Assembly (NCBI RefSeq): GCF_013155375.1
Contig: NZ_JABJQY010000002.1
Location: 186,001 to 250,000 of the forward strand
Length of the DNA stretch: 64,000 nucleotides
Origin: Nocardioides sp. zg-1308
GTDB lineage: Bacteria; Actinomycetota; Actinomycetes; Propionibacteriales; Nocardioidaceae
Direction of reading: 5' to 3'
Shown here: one piece after another, positions 34,088 through 43,819 of the stretch
How the letters are laid out: the number at the start of each line of letters is the position of its first letter
Position numbering within the stretch: position 1 is the first letter of the stretch
Translations under genes and position numbers: made by a program
The notes under the pieces: generated by a model
Seen by the model: the letters and a program-made list of their open reading frames with translations, nothing else
Told to the model about the DNA's origin: nothing
Database searches by the model: none

Positions 34088-35296
34088 TCAGTCGTGGACG
34101 CGGTAGCCGCGCTCGCGCAGCCGGGCCATCAGGTGCTCGGCGTGCGCCTCGCCGCGCGTCTCGAGCTGGATGCGGACCTCGACCTCGTTGAGGTTGAGCG
34201 TCGGCGAGATGCGCTCGTGGGCGACCTCGAGCACGTTGGCGCCCTCGGCGCCGACCTCGGTCAGCAGGGACGCGAGCCCGCCGGGGAGGTCGGGGATGCA
34301 GACGCGGAGGTAGAGGTAGCGCCCGGCGGCGGCCAGGCCGTGCCGGATCACCTTGTTGAGCAGGAGGGGGTCGATGTTGCCCCCGGACAGCACCGCCACG
34401 GCGGGGGTCTCGAAGCCGCCCGGGCTGTCGAGCATCGCGGCCACCGCGGCCGCGCCGGCCGGCTCGACGACCTGCTTGGCGCGCTCGATCAGCGCCAGCA
34501 GCGCCTGGGACAGCGACTCCTCCGAGACGGTGATGATGTCGTCGACGTGGTCGCGCACCGCGGCGAAGGTGATGTCGCCCGGACGGCCGACCGCGATGCC
34601 GTCGGCCATCGTGGTCATCGAGTCCAGCGCCACGGGCCGGCCAGCGGCCAGCGAGCCCGGGTAGGCGGCGGCACCCTCGGCCTGCACGCCCACCACGCGT
34701 ACGTCGGGGCGCAGCCCCTTGATCGCGATCGCGACGCCGGCCAGCAGTCCCCCGCCACCGGTCGGGACCAGCACGGTGCGCACGTCGGGTGACTGCTCGA
34801 GGACCTCGAGGCCGAGCGTCCCTTGGCCCGCGACGATGTCGACGTGGTCGAAGGGGTGGATCAGCACGGCGCCGGTCTCCGCGGCGAACTCCCGCGCCCG
34901 GGCGAGCGAGTCCTCGAGGTAGCGGCCGTGGAAGACGACCTCGGCGCCGTAGCCCCGGGTCGCCTTCTCCTTGGGGATCGGGGCGCCCTCCGGCATGAAC
35001 ACCGTCGACCGGATGCCGAGCGTCGCGGCGGCGAGGGCGACACCCTGGGCGTGGTTGCCCGCCGACGCCGCGACGACGCCGTTGGCGCGCTCCTCCGCGG
35101 AGAGCCGCGACATCCGGACGTAGGCCCCGCGTGACTTGAACGAGCCGGTGCGCTGGAGGTTCTCACACTTGAGCGAGACCGGCCCGCCCACGAGCGTGGA
35201 CAGCCAGCGCGACTCCTCCATGGGCGTCGTGACGGTGAGGCCCTCCAGCGCCTTGCGGGCCTCGAGCACGTCGGCGAGCGTCACCTGCTGGGTCAT
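34088..35296 (-). CDS. ilvA: Threonine dehydratase with C-terminal ACT domain
   Basis: 402 residues. PLP-dependent deamination of threonine to 2-oxobutyrate, the first step to isoleucine or a catabolic route. PLP lysine is Lys54 in GSFKSRGAYVR; the phosphate loop is VPTGGGGLLAG near 180. A single ACT-like domain (about 325-402; RVCIPDLPGGLASLLTEVG) replaces the tandem regulatory domain of long biosynthetic IlvA, so allosteric control probably differs. Start ATG overlaps the AI-2E exporter stop by 4 nt. Confidence 0.92.
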   Translation of the reverse strand: MTQQVTLADVLEARKALEGLTVTTPMEESRWLSTLVGGPVSLKCENLQRTGSFKSRGAYVRMSRLSAEERANGVVAASAGNHAQGVALAAATLGIRSTVFMPEGAPIPKEKATRGYGAEVVFHGRYLEDSLARAREFAAETGAVLIHPFDHVDIVAGQGTLGLEVLEQSPDVRTVLVPTGGGGLLAGVAIAIKGLRPDVRVVGVQAEGAAAYPGSLAAGRPVALDSMTTMADGIAVGRPGDITFAAVRDHVDDIITVSEESLSQALLALIERAKQVVEPAGAAAVAAMLDSPGGFETPAVAVLSGGNIDPLLLNKVIRHGLAAAGRYLYLRVCIPDLPGGLASLLTEVGAEGANVLEVAHERISPTLNLNEVEVRIQLETRGEAHAEHLMARLRERGYRVHD

Positions 35297-36720
35297 GGCT
35301 GGTCCTCGTGCTGGTCGGAGGGGCGGCGGTCGCGGGGGCCGGAGTCGTCGTCCGGCGCGTCCGGACCGGCCAGCGGGCTGTCGTCGTCGGGCACCACGTC
35401 GGGTGGCAGGCCGTCGGTCGCCAGGTCGGTGTCGAGCGCGTCGTCGGGCTCGTCGTCGCCGATCGAGGTGTAGCTCGCCAGGTGCTGCGCGACGGCGTTG
35501 CCGGCGGCGGCGAGGGGTACGGCGATGAGCGCGCCCGCGATGCCCGCGACGAGCACGCCGCACCCGATCGCCACGATGACGCCGAGCGGGTGGAGCGAGA
35601 CGAAGCGGCCCATGAGGAACGGCTGGAGGATGTGGCCCTCGACCTGCTGGACGAGGATGACGCCGCCGAGCATGAGCAGCGCCGTCCAGGGGCCCTGGTC
35701 CACCAGCGCCACCAGGATCGCGACGGAGCCCGCGACCGTGGCACCGATCATCGGCACGAACGCGCCGAGGAAGACCAGCACGCCGATCGCGACGACGAAG
35801 GGCACCTGCAGGAAGTAGGCGACGAGCATGATGCCGATCGCGTCGGCCATCGCCACCAGCACGGTCGCCCGCACGAACTGGGTGAGCGACACCCAGGCCA
35901 CCTGGCCGGACGCGTCGATCCGCTCGCGGGCGGCGCGCGGCGCGAGCCGCACCATCCACGCCCAGATGCGCTTGCCGTCGGCGAGGAAGAAGTAGGTCGA
36001 GAACAGCACGATGAAGAAGCCCGCGACCACGTGCCCGACCGCGGTCCCGACCTCCGTGACGCGGGTGACCATGCCGTCGGTGCCGGTGCTGTCGGTGATC
36101 GCCCCCTGCACGCCCTCGATGTAGCCGTCGAGCTGGGAGTCGGAGACGCTGAGCGGGCCGTTGCGCAGCCAGTCGCGGACCTGGTCGAGGCCGGTGACGA
36201 CCGAGTCGGCGAGGTCGCTGGCGCCCTGGGCGACCTGCTGGCCGACGTAGGTGAGCAGGAGCGCGACCGTCCCGATGCCGAGCAGCATCACGAGGCCGGT
36301 CGCGGCCCCGCGCGGCAGGCCGGCCCGGCGCAGCGAGCTGACCAGCGGCGAGGCCAGCGCGGCGACGAGGAGCGAGATGGCGATGGGCAGGGTGATGACG
36401 GCGAAGAAGCGCATCAGCCACAGCACGCCGAGGCCCGCCGTCGCGATGACGATGAGGCGCCACGACCACGCGGCGGCGAGGTCGAGACCCCACGGCACCT
36501 GGGCGCGGCTGAAGTTGGACGGCCCCGTCGTGAAGGCCGGCTCGACCCTGCGCTCGGCGCGCAGCTGCGCCCACTGCGACAGGATCCGCTCGGTCAGCCG
36601 GTCCTCCTCGTCGCTGCGACCGAGGGCGGCGAAGAGCCGGCGTCGGCGCGACTCCTCGTCCCCGGGGAGGTCGGACCGGTCGTCGGCCCGGTCGCTGCCG
36701 GGCGCGTGCTGCTGGCTCAC
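35293..36720 (-). CDS. AI-2E family transporter (AI2E exporter-like)
   Basis: 475 residues. A charged cytoplasmic leader of about 80 residues precedes paired membrane helices; family motifs include FFAVITLPIAISLLVAAL, VVAGFFIVLFSTYFFLADGKRIW (about 225-247), FLGAFVPMIGATVAG and GGVILVQQVEGHILQPFLMG (about 345-364), the PxxxG and QxxEGxxLxPxxxG signatures. The C-terminus is an acidic Asp/Pro-rich tail. The family ranges from autoinducer-2 export to Na/H exchange, so substrate is open. Upstream of and overlapping ilvA. Confidence 0.9.
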   Translation of the reverse strand: MSQQHAPGSDRADDRSDLPGDEESRRRRLFAALGRSDEEDRLTERILSQWAQLRAERRVEPAFTTGPSNFSRAQVPWGLDLAAAWSWRLIVIATAGLGVLWLMRFFAVITLPIAISLLVAALASPLVSSLRRAGLPRGAATGLVMLLGIGTVALLLTYVGQQVAQGASDLADSVVTGLDQVRDWLRNGPLSVSDSQLDGYIEGVQGAITDSTGTDGMVTRVTEVGTAVGHVVAGFFIVLFSTYFFLADGKRIWAWMVRLAPRAARERIDASGQVAWVSLTQFVRATVLVAMADAIGIMLVAYFLQVPFVVAIGVLVFLGAFVPMIGATVAGSVAILVALVDQGPWTALLMLGGVILVQQVEGHILQPFLMGRFVSLHPLGVIVAIGCGVLVAGIAGALIAVPLAAAGNAVAQHLASYTSIGDDEPDDALDTDLATDGLPPDVVPDDDSPLAGPDAPDDDSGPRDRRPSDQHEDQP

Positions 36721-36729
36721 CCCGCCACG

Positions 36730-38148
36730 CTACCCATCACCGGCCGAGCGCAGTCGGCTGACCAGGCGGTGCGCCGCGATCGGGTGCTCCTCGGCCAGGA
36801 GCCCGGCCGCCGCCAGCACGTAGTCGCGGTCGACCACCACCACCGGGTCGCGCGGCAGCTGCCACCCTCCCTCGAAGGCGTCGCCCGTCGCCGGCAGCAG
36901 CACCCGGCGTACCGCGTCGGGCCCGCCGTGGCGCAGCACGCCGCCCGAGCCCACCATCAGGTCGACCTCGCGGAGGTCCTTGCCGCTGCGCTCCACGACC
37001 CGGCCCTCGGGACTCACGACCACCTTGCTGCGGCCCGCGTGGCGCTCGAGGGCGATCCGCACGGCGGCGGCCGCGATCTCCAGGTCGGCCTCCCGCTCGG
37101 CGTCACCGTCGGCCCCGTCGTCGGGCAGCAGGTCGGGGTGCGCGCGACGGCGTACGGCGGCCGCGGACAGGTCGTCGCGACCGGCGGCCTCCACCGTCGA
37201 GATCGCCGACCACCGCATGCCGAGGTCGCCCTCCACCGTGCGGGTCACGGGCGTGGTGGCCACCACCTCGCGGGCCAGGCCGCTGTCCTCGGGGTCGAGC
37301 TCGACGACGCTGTGCACGTCGGTCGTGGCGCCGCCGACGTCGACGACGACCACGTCGCCGGCCCCGCGGTGCTGCTCGTCGAGGCCCCGGGCGAGGAGCT
37401 CGACCCCGGTCAGCACGACGTCCGGCGTCGCGCCGCGGACCAGGTCGGTGAAGGAGCGGCCGCGCGCGTCGGTGCGGCTGCTGAGGTGCTTGCCGCCGAT
37501 GACGTGGCTGAGGAAGATCTCGCGGATCGCGCGGCGCGCGCTGTCGGGGGCCAGCACGCCGATCCGGGGCACGACGTTGTCGGCGAGGACGTGCGGGGTC
37601 CCCGACTCCTCGAGCGCGGCGCGGACGACGGGCTGGGACTCGACGTTGCCCGCGACGACGACCGGACCCGGCCACGGCACCCCGGCGAGGAAGGCGGCGT
37701 CATCCTCGAGCACCTCGGCGTTGCCGCCGTCGGTGCCACCGACGAGGAGCACCACGTCGGGCTCGGCAGCGCGCAGCTCGGCCAGCTTGGCCCCGTCGAG
37801 GCCGCCGGAGAGCACCAGGACGACCTTGCCGCCGCTGGAGAGCGCGACACGGCGGCCGGCCTCTGCGGTGACCAGCTCCTCGTTGCCCACGACCGCGACC
37901 CGCAGGCCACCGCCGGCGCTGGAGCAGGCGAGCACGTCGGCGTCGGCTGCCCGCGGCTCCTGCTCGACGAGGGCGGCCACGCAGGCGTCGTACCCGTCGA
38001 GGACGTCACCGCGCCCGTCACCGTCGGGCTGGGTCGTGGGCAGGGTCGTGGGGTGGCTCGCGGTCGCGAGCAGGTCGCCGCTGTGGACGTCGACCGCGGC
38101 GGCCTTGGTGAACGTCGACCCGAAGTCCACGCAGAGGACGACGCTCAC
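36730..38148 (-). CDS. MutL-family ASKHA ATPase (glutamate mutase reactivase-like)
   Basis: 472 residues. ASKHA-fold start VLCVDFGSTFTKAAAVD (phosphate loop 1), LLVGGTDGGNAE near 138, ADNVVPRIGVLAPD near 188 and a second phosphate loop VVVDVGGATTDVHSV near 275, matching the MutL family of protein repairers associated with B12-dependent glutamate mutase (unrelated to DNA-repair MutL). No glutamate mutase subunits lie in the window. Overlaps the DUF202 gene by 4 nt. The partner enzyme may be elsewhere or this may be an orphan with another role. Confidence 0.85.
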   Translation of the reverse strand: MSVVLCVDFGSTFTKAAAVDVHSGDLLATASHPTTLPTTQPDGDGRGDVLDGYDACVAALVEQEPRAADADVLACSSAGGGLRVAVVGNEELVTAEAGRRVALSSGGKVVLVLSGGLDGAKLAELRAAEPDVVLLVGGTDGGNAEVLEDDAAFLAGVPWPGPVVVAGNVESQPVVRAALEESGTPHVLADNVVPRIGVLAPDSARRAIREIFLSHVIGGKHLSSRTDARGRSFTDLVRGATPDVVLTGVELLARGLDEQHRGAGDVVVVDVGGATTDVHSVVELDPEDSGLAREVVATTPVTRTVEGDLGMRWSAISTVEAAGRDDLSAAAVRRRAHPDLLPDDGADGDAEREADLEIAAAAVRIALERHAGRSKVVVSPEGRVVERSGKDLREVDLMVGSGGVLRHGGPDAVRRVLLPATGDAFEGGWQLPRDPVVVVDRDYVLAAAGLLAEEHPIAAHRLVSRLRSAGDG

Positions 38149-38462
38149 ACGACCACCGAGATGCCGGCCACGACGACGAGCGCCACCACCGCGAACGCCA
38201 GGACGTGCACCGTGCTCCCGACCGGCAGCTCACGACCGGCGCGGATCGCCCGGTCGGCCTGACGGAAGCGGAGCCAGCCGCCACCGGCGGCCACCAGCGC
38301 CGCACCGATGAGCAGGACGCCGAGCAGGCGCTGGGCCCACGACGGGTCGAGCAGGTGGAACACCGCCAGCGCTGCGGCCACCAGGCCCACGGCGGTGCGC
38401 TGGTAGGCGAGGAAGGTCCGTTCGTTGGCCAGCGAGAAGCGGACGTCCGGACCCTCGGGCAT
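38145..38462 (-). CDS. DUF202 family membrane protein
   Basis: 105 residues from the ATG at 38462; an in-frame GTG at 38468 would overlap the metB stop and is an alternative start. FSLANERTFLAYQRTAVGLV at the N-terminus is the DUF202 signature, followed by three membrane helices (about 20-38, 43-62, 85-103). Co-transcribed downstream of metB and upstream of the MutL-like gene. Function unknown; related proteins occur in YidH-type membrane proteins. Confidence 0.85.
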   Translation of the reverse strand: MPEGPDVRFSLANERTFLAYQRTAVGLVAAALAVFHLLDPSWAQRLLGVLLIGAALVAAGGGWLRFRQADRAIRAGRELPVGSTVHVLAFAVVALVVVAGISVVV

Positions 38463-38464
38463 GC

Positions 38465-39625
38465 TCACCCCAGCGCTCGGTCGAGGTCGGCGACCAGGTC
38501 CTCGATGCTCTCGATGCCGACGCTGAGCCGGACCAGGTCGTCGGGCACCTCGAGGTCGGTGCCCGCCACGCTGGCGTGGGTCATCCGGCCGGGGTGCTCG
38601 ATGAGGGACTCGATGCCGCCGAGGGACTCGGCGAGCGTGAACACCTCGGCGCGGTCGCACACCGCGAGCGCCCGGTCGACACCGCCGGCGACGCGGAACG
38701 AGACCATCCCGCCGAAGCGCTTCATCTGGCGCGACGCGACCTCGTGGCCGGCGTGCGACGTCAGGCCGGGGTAGATGACCTCGGTGACCCGCGGGTCGCC
38801 GTCGAGGAACTCGACCACCCGCTCCGCGTTGTCGCAGTGGCGGTCCATCCGCACGCCGAGGGTCTTGAGGCCGCGGTGGGTGAGGAACGCGTCGAACGGG
38901 CCGGACACCGCGCCCATGGCGTTCTGGTGGAACGCGATCTTGTCGGCGAGCTCGTGGTCGCGCACGACGACCGCTCCCCCGACGACGTCGCTGTGCCCAC
39001 CGACGTACTTGGTCGTGGAGTGGACGACCACGTCCGCGCCGAGCGTGAGCGGCTGCTGGAGGTAGGGCGAGGCGAAGGTGTTGTCGACGACGAGCAGGGC
39101 GCCGGCGTCGTGGGCGACGCCGGCGAGCGCCTCGATGTCGCCGATGGTGAGCATCGGGTTGGTGGGGGTCTCCACCCACACGAGCCGGGTGCGGCCCGGG
39201 ACGATCGCAGCGGCCATCGCCTCGGTGTCGGCCACCGGGGCCGGGGTGTGGTCGAGGCCCCAGACCTTGGCGACCTTGTCGAAGAGGCGGAACGTCCCGC
39301 CGTAGGCGTCGTCGGGGATCACCACGTGCCCGCCGGCGCCGGTGAGCGCGCGGATGATCGTGTCCTCGGCGGCGAGGCCGGAGGCGAAGGAGAACCCCCG
39401 CTCGCCGTCCTCGACGGCCGCGAGCGCGCCCTCGAGCGCCGTACGCGTCGGGTTGGCCGAGCGGCTGTACTCGTAGCCGCCGCGCAGGCCGCCCACGCCG
39501 TCCTGCTTGTAGGTGCTGCTCGCGTAGATGGGCGGGATGACCGCCCCCGTCATCTCGTCGGGCTCGTAGCCGGCGTGGATCGCACGCGTCTCGAACCCGG
39601 CCTTGTTGGCGCGTTCCTGGGTCAC
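38465..39625 (-). CDS. metB: Cystathionine gamma-synthase
   Basis: 386 residues. PLP enzyme of the Cys/Met metabolism family; PLP lysine is Lys206 in VHSTTKYVGGHSDVVGG. Typical motifs GFETRAIHAGY, ERGFSFASGLAAEDTII and VWVETPTNPMLTIGDI are present. Joins O-acetyl/succinyl-homoserine with cysteine, the forward step of transsulfuration. Cystathionine gamma-lyase and gamma-synthase are hard to separate by sequence; the mycobacterial-like neighbourhood with cbs (58207) favours MetB. Co-oriented with DUF202 and MutL genes downstream. Confidence 0.9.
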   Translation of the reverse strand: MTQERANKAGFETRAIHAGYEPDEMTGAVIPPIYASSTYKQDGVGGLRGGYEYSRSANPTRTALEGALAAVEDGERGFSFASGLAAEDTIIRALTGAGGHVVIPDDAYGGTFRLFDKVAKVWGLDHTPAPVADTEAMAAAIVPGRTRLVWVETPTNPMLTIGDIEALAGVAHDAGALLVVDNTFASPYLQQPLTLGADVVVHSTTKYVGGHSDVVGGAVVVRDHELADKIAFHQNAMGAVSGPFDAFLTHRGLKTLGVRMDRHCDNAERVVEFLDGDPRVTEVIYPGLTSHAGHEVASRQMKRFGGMVSFRVAGGVDRALAVCDRAEVFTLAESLGGIESLIEHPGRMTHASVAGTDLEVPDDLVRLSVGIESIEDLVADLDRALG

Positions 39626-39740
39626 CCTCCGAGCGTAGACCCAGCGGTCGGTGCCCGGGACAGCGGAACGGCCGCCGCACCCCCCGATGCGGCGGACGTT
39701 CCTTCCTCTGAGCTGTAGCCCGGGGAGCTGGTCTCCGCCG

Positions 39741-40508
39741 CTACGGTCGACCGGCGGTTCCGTCAGCGTCGGTGGACGGGCTGGTCCGGCCGGGAACGGC
39801 CAGGGCGAGGGGGCTCACGGCGAAGGTCCCGGTCGTGTAGCCGTAGGTCGCGCTCGAGGAGAACGCCCAGAGCACAGCGCCGAACGTACCCCCGACCGGC
39901 CCGGTCCCGAACGTCGCTCGGGTGAGGGTGACGGTGCCCATATTGTTGTCGGACGCCTGGAACACGCACAGGTGACCGGCCGACGCCGTCGGAGCAGCAG
40001 GCGTCCCCCCGCACCCAGCCGGGACGACCCCACCCAGGGGAATGAAGTGGGCGGTGGGTTCGGCAGAGAGCTCCGGGTAGGTGATCTCGGTGAACGAGGC
40101 CTCCGTGTTGCTGGACGAGCTGAAGGCCCAGACCCCCCGGAACACCTTCGGGTACGGCGCGTACTTCGCGTCACTCTCGGCCTTGGTGTACGACGAGCCG
40201 GTGAGCGCATAGTTGCCCTTGGGCTGGTACTTGGTGTCGGACTCGGCCTTCGTGTAGCCCGAGCCGGCAGCCTGGTACTTCGCGTCGGAGTCCGACTTGG
40301 TGTAGTACCTCTTGTTGCTCTTCTTCTTGGTGTAGTACCGCTGGTCGGCCTGCGGCTTGAGCTCCTTGTTCCAGATCTTGTTCCAGTTGGTGGCCACGGC
40401 GTTGCTGACCTCGGCGCCTGCCGGCGTGACGGCCATGAGGCCGCCCCCGACCAGGACGCCTACGAGGAGGGCGACGAGTGGCCTTCGGATCGATCGACGT
40501 GAAGACAT
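39741..40508 (-). CDS. Secreted protein with tail-fibre-like YTKxxSDxKY repeats
   Basis: 255 residues from the ATG at 40508, with AAAGGAA at good spacing. Signal peptide about 1-30 ([19 protein letters not shown]). The segment at about 43-110 repeats [31 protein letters not shown] and [10 protein letters not shown], the pattern seen in phage tail-fibre and adhesin stalks. A C-terminal globular domain (115-245) has two Cys likely disulphide-linked ([14 protein letters not shown]) and repeated WAFSSS strands. Probably a surface-exposed trimeric stalk or adhesin. Stands alone, divergent from msrA. Confidence 0.75.
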   Translation of the reverse strand: MSSRRSIRRPLVALLVGVLVGGGLMAVTPAGAEVSNAVATNWNKIWNKELKPQADQRYYTKKKSNKRYYTKSDSDAKYQAAGSGYTKAESDTKYQPKGNYALTGSSYTKAESDAKYAPYPKVFRGVWAFSSSSNTEASFTEITYPELSAEPTAHFIPLGGVVPAGCGGTPAAPTASAGHLCVFQASDNNMGTVTLTRATFGTGPVGGTFGAVLWAFSSSATYGYTTGTFAVSPLALAVPGRTSPSTDADGTAGRP

Positions 40509-40668
40509 CACAGTTCCTTTCCGACGAGTGCTGCGGATCTCTTCACCGTCCTCTCGCCACGGCACATGCACATCAGTGACAGCACCACGACTAGACCGCG
40601 TAATTTCACCTAGGCGCCGGGAGGGTCTCCCGGGACACGTCCCTTGCGCTGCGAGGGATGATGGAGCC

Positions 40669-41311
<643 letters not shown>

Positions 41312-41319
<8 letters not shown>

Positions 41320-41719
41320 GGCTGCTCCCCAGCAGGCTCAGCACGGCGCGCCCGGCCGCGCCGTCCGCCGTGACGTCGACGTGCTCCTCGCGACGCGGGC
41401 CTGCCTCGACGAGCACGACGTGCCCGCCCGAGCGCGCGGTGAGGCTGACGAAGCGCGGGCCGAGGACGTCGAGGAGCTGGTCCAGGCGAGGCAGCCACAC
41501 GGCCTCGGTCTCCTCCACGTCGTCCAGCGCCCACTCGGTCGTGCCGTTGAAGGCGAAGACGCGTCCGGCGGGCTGGTCGCGGACCTCCACCACCATGTCG
41601 CTGACGGTGAAGACCGTCTCGTCGAGGTCGCGGTCGGGCAGCCAGAACCGGTCACCGTTGGCCGGCGACCACGCGAGTCCCGCGTCGTGCAGGCGGCGTG
41701 CGAGGTCGAAGGAGATCAC
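41312..41719 (-). CDS. Conserved actinobacterial hypothetical protein (135 aa)
   Basis: Begins at the GTG at 41719 ([17 protein letters not shown]). Compact alpha/beta protein: an N-terminal helix, [19 protein letters not shown], a hydrophobic strand TVSDMVVEV, then [14 protein letters not shown] and [23 protein letters not shown]. Similar proteins are found in other high-GC actinobacteria and sometimes labelled, without good reason, as pilus assembly proteins. No membrane segment or catalytic motif seen. Follows the secreted PLD gene on the same strand by 32 nt. Confidence 0.7.
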
Positions 41720-41751
41720 CTTGACAGTGTTGCTCGCGCTCGGGCGACTCC

Positions 41752-43257
41752 TCAGTCGGCTTCCCAGTAGGGCCCGGGCAGGTAGGGGTCGCGCTCCACG
41801 GTCGTGACCGGGCGGCGCACCGTCACCCAGATCGTGCGCACCGTCCCGTCGGGATCCCGCACCGTCCGCGGCACCCGGAAGTTGGCGTACGTCGTCGTGT
41901 AGGCGTTGCGCGAGTTGCGCGCGTGGTCCCACTGGTAGTTGAAGTTCGCGAGGTACTTCCGCGCCACGACGCCTCCGCGCACGGTGAACCACACCTCGTC
42001 GTTGGCGGTGCTGAGGCTCGACCAGTTCACCGAGCCGGTCAGCACCATCTCGGTGTTGGGCACACCGGCGTAGGTGCCCTGGATGACGAAGTACTTCTGG
42101 TGGCTGTAGTAGTCGAGGATGAGGTCGTCGACGCCGTCGTTGTTGAGGTCGAAGTTGTCGTCGGTGTCGTAGTCCAGTCCGGTCGAGCGCAGCGGGATCC
42201 GGCCGCGGGCGGTCGGTGCGCCGAGGACGCCCTTGGTGTGGAAGCCGATCAGGCCGTAGCTCACGCGCACGTCGCAGCCCTGGACGTACTTCTTGCGGAT
42301 CGCGGCGGCCAGGTAGTCACCGCGCTCGCCACGCATCGTGTGCATCGACAGGGCCAGCCGGGTCCGGGTGCGCTCACCGGTGACCGGGTCGGTGCCCCGG
42401 CACTGCACGCGGTCGAGCATGTCGATCACGAGGTCGTTCTTGGGTCCCGAGACGCGGGGGAAGGCGACCGCGGTGTGCTTGTCGACGGCGTCGTCGCACG
42501 CCCCGGTGAGCGGCGTCCCGCAGAAGCCGATCGGCTCCTGGCGGGTGTCGTAGTCCTTGCTCATGTCCTTGAAGAGCCCGACGAACTGGCGGAACAGCTC
42601 GTGGTCGCCGTCGGTGAAGTAGAGGTCGTTCCACTGGTGGACGGCGGCGTTACGGGTCATGTTGGCCGACCCCACGGCGACGACGTCGGCGGACCGGCCG
42701 GCCTCGCTGAAAAGGTAGAACTTCGAGTGCAGGTTGTTGAACTCGTTGGCCGCTCCCCGGCAGCTCTGCCGGCACTTGTAGATCCAGCTGTTGCGCCGGC
42801 GGTCCTTGCCGATCTCCGCGCGGATCACCTTCATCGCGGGGGTCTCCCAGTGGTCGTTCAGCAGGATCTGCACCTGCACCCCGCGTCGGTGGGCCTTGGC
42901 GAGGGCCTGCGCCACCGGCATCCGGTCGAGGGAGTAGATCGCGATCCTGATCGACGCGCCCTTCGGCGTGTGGTTGATGGTCTGGACGACCTTCTGCTCG
43001 ATGCGGAAGTGCCCGGCCGCGCGGTGCGGGTCGTTGAAGAACGGCCCGCTCGGTGCTCGCCAGCCGTTGCCGGGCTTGTGGCGCGACGCCGCAGGGCGGA
43101 CCTCGCGCGACGCCTGTCCTACGGCCTGCGCCACGGGAGCGTGCTGGACCGACCCTGCTGCCGCGTCGGCCGCGGTGGCCGCGACCGCCCCGCCGACCAG
43201 CACGCTCGTCACCAACGCCAGCACCAGCCCCACGCTGGACCTCGACGACTTCTTCAC
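41752..43257 (-). CDS. Secreted phospholipase D-like (HKD) protein
   Basis: 501 residues from the GTG at 43257 (VKKSSRSSVG). Signal peptide about 1-35 ending in AATAADA. Two HKD-type motifs: HSKFYLFSEAGRSADVVAVGSANMT near 205-230 and HQKYFVIQGTY..VLTGSVNWS near 400-430, each H-x-K with a downstream G-S-x-N. The mature N-part has FRIEQKVVQTINHTPKGASIRIAIYSL, a typical PLD strand. May act on phospholipids or nucleic acids outside the cell. DNNFDLNNDGVDDLILD in the middle resembles a calcium-binding Asp-rich loop. Confidence 0.88.
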   Translation of the reverse strand: MKKSSRSSVGLVLALVTSVLVGGAVAATAADAAAGSVQHAPVAQAVGQASREVRPAASRHKPGNGWRAPSGPFFNDPHRAAGHFRIEQKVVQTINHTPKGASIRIAIYSLDRMPVAQALAKAHRRGVQVQILLNDHWETPAMKVIRAEIGKDRRRNSWIYKCRQSCRGAANEFNNLHSKFYLFSEAGRSADVVAVGSANMTRNAAVHQWNDLYFTDGDHELFRQFVGLFKDMSKDYDTRQEPIGFCGTPLTGACDDAVDKHTAVAFPRVSGPKNDLVIDMLDRVQCRGTDPVTGERTRTRLALSMHTMRGERGDYLAAAIRKKYVQGCDVRVSYGLIGFHTKGVLGAPTARGRIPLRSTGLDYDTDDNFDLNNDGVDDLILDYYSHQKYFVIQGTYAGVPNTEMVLTGSVNWSSLSTANDEVWFTVRGGVVARKYLANFNYQWDHARNSRNAYTTTYANFRVPRTVRDPDGTVRTIWVTVRRPVTTVERDPYLPGPYWEAD

Positions 43258-43453
43258 GACCCCACCACCTCTGACCTGTTGCTCGTGCTGGGCTGCTGTA
43301 CCCGCCGGGCCAGCATATGAACGCAACCGCTCCCCGTCGGTCGACTGGCCCGGGACCCGGACGGATTCCTGGCCGAGGAGTGTCGATCCGGGCCCGTCCC
43401 GTCCGTCAGAGTGGTGACGGGCCGCACCGGGCGGGCCGCACCGGAGGAGCGAC

Positions 43454-43795
43454 ATGACTCAGTACGCCATCTACTTCCACCAGCAGTGGGTCGGTGACCA
43501 CGACCTGGAGTGGTTCCTCAGCAGGGTCGAGCCGTCGACGGCGGTCGTCCGCGACATGGAGGAGGCCGGGGTACTCGTCTTCGCGGGGGGACTCGTCGAG
43601 GACATGGCCGAGGCGTTCAGCGCTGACGGCACCAGCGGCACCATGGTGGTCAGCGACGGCCCCTACACCGAGACCACGGAGTACCTCGGCGGCATCACCA
43701 TCGTCGACGTGCCGGACATCGAGACCGCCAAGATGTGGGCCGCCCGGGTGGCCGAGGGGTGTGGCTGGCCGCAGGAGGTCCGGGTCGTCAAGTGA
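43454..43795 (+). CDS. YCII-related (DGPF/PhnB-like) protein
   Basis: 113 residues. The YCII core DGPYTETTEYLGGITIVDV at about 77-95 and IETAKMWAARVAEG define the family; the N-terminus (MTQYAIYFHQQWVGDH) and EAGVLVFAGGLVED fit. These small ferredoxin-like folds occur near ECF sigma factors, but none is present here. Small-molecule or enzyme function unknown. Starts after a divergent ~195-nt region shared with the PLD gene. Confidence 0.8.
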   Translation: MTQYAIYFHQQWVGDHDLEWFLSRVEPSTAVVRDMEEAGVLVFAGGLVEDMAEAFSADGTSGTMVVSDGPYTETTEYLGGITIVDVPDIETAKMWAARVAEGCGWPQEVRVVK

Positions 43796-43819
43796 CGACC
43801 CGGCGCCCCAGGCGGGGGT

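Noticed and set aside
34088..36574. 828-codon reverse ORF joining the AI-2E region to ilvA
   Set aside because: It reads the AI-2E exporter gene out of frame; the real protein starts at ilvA ATG 35296.
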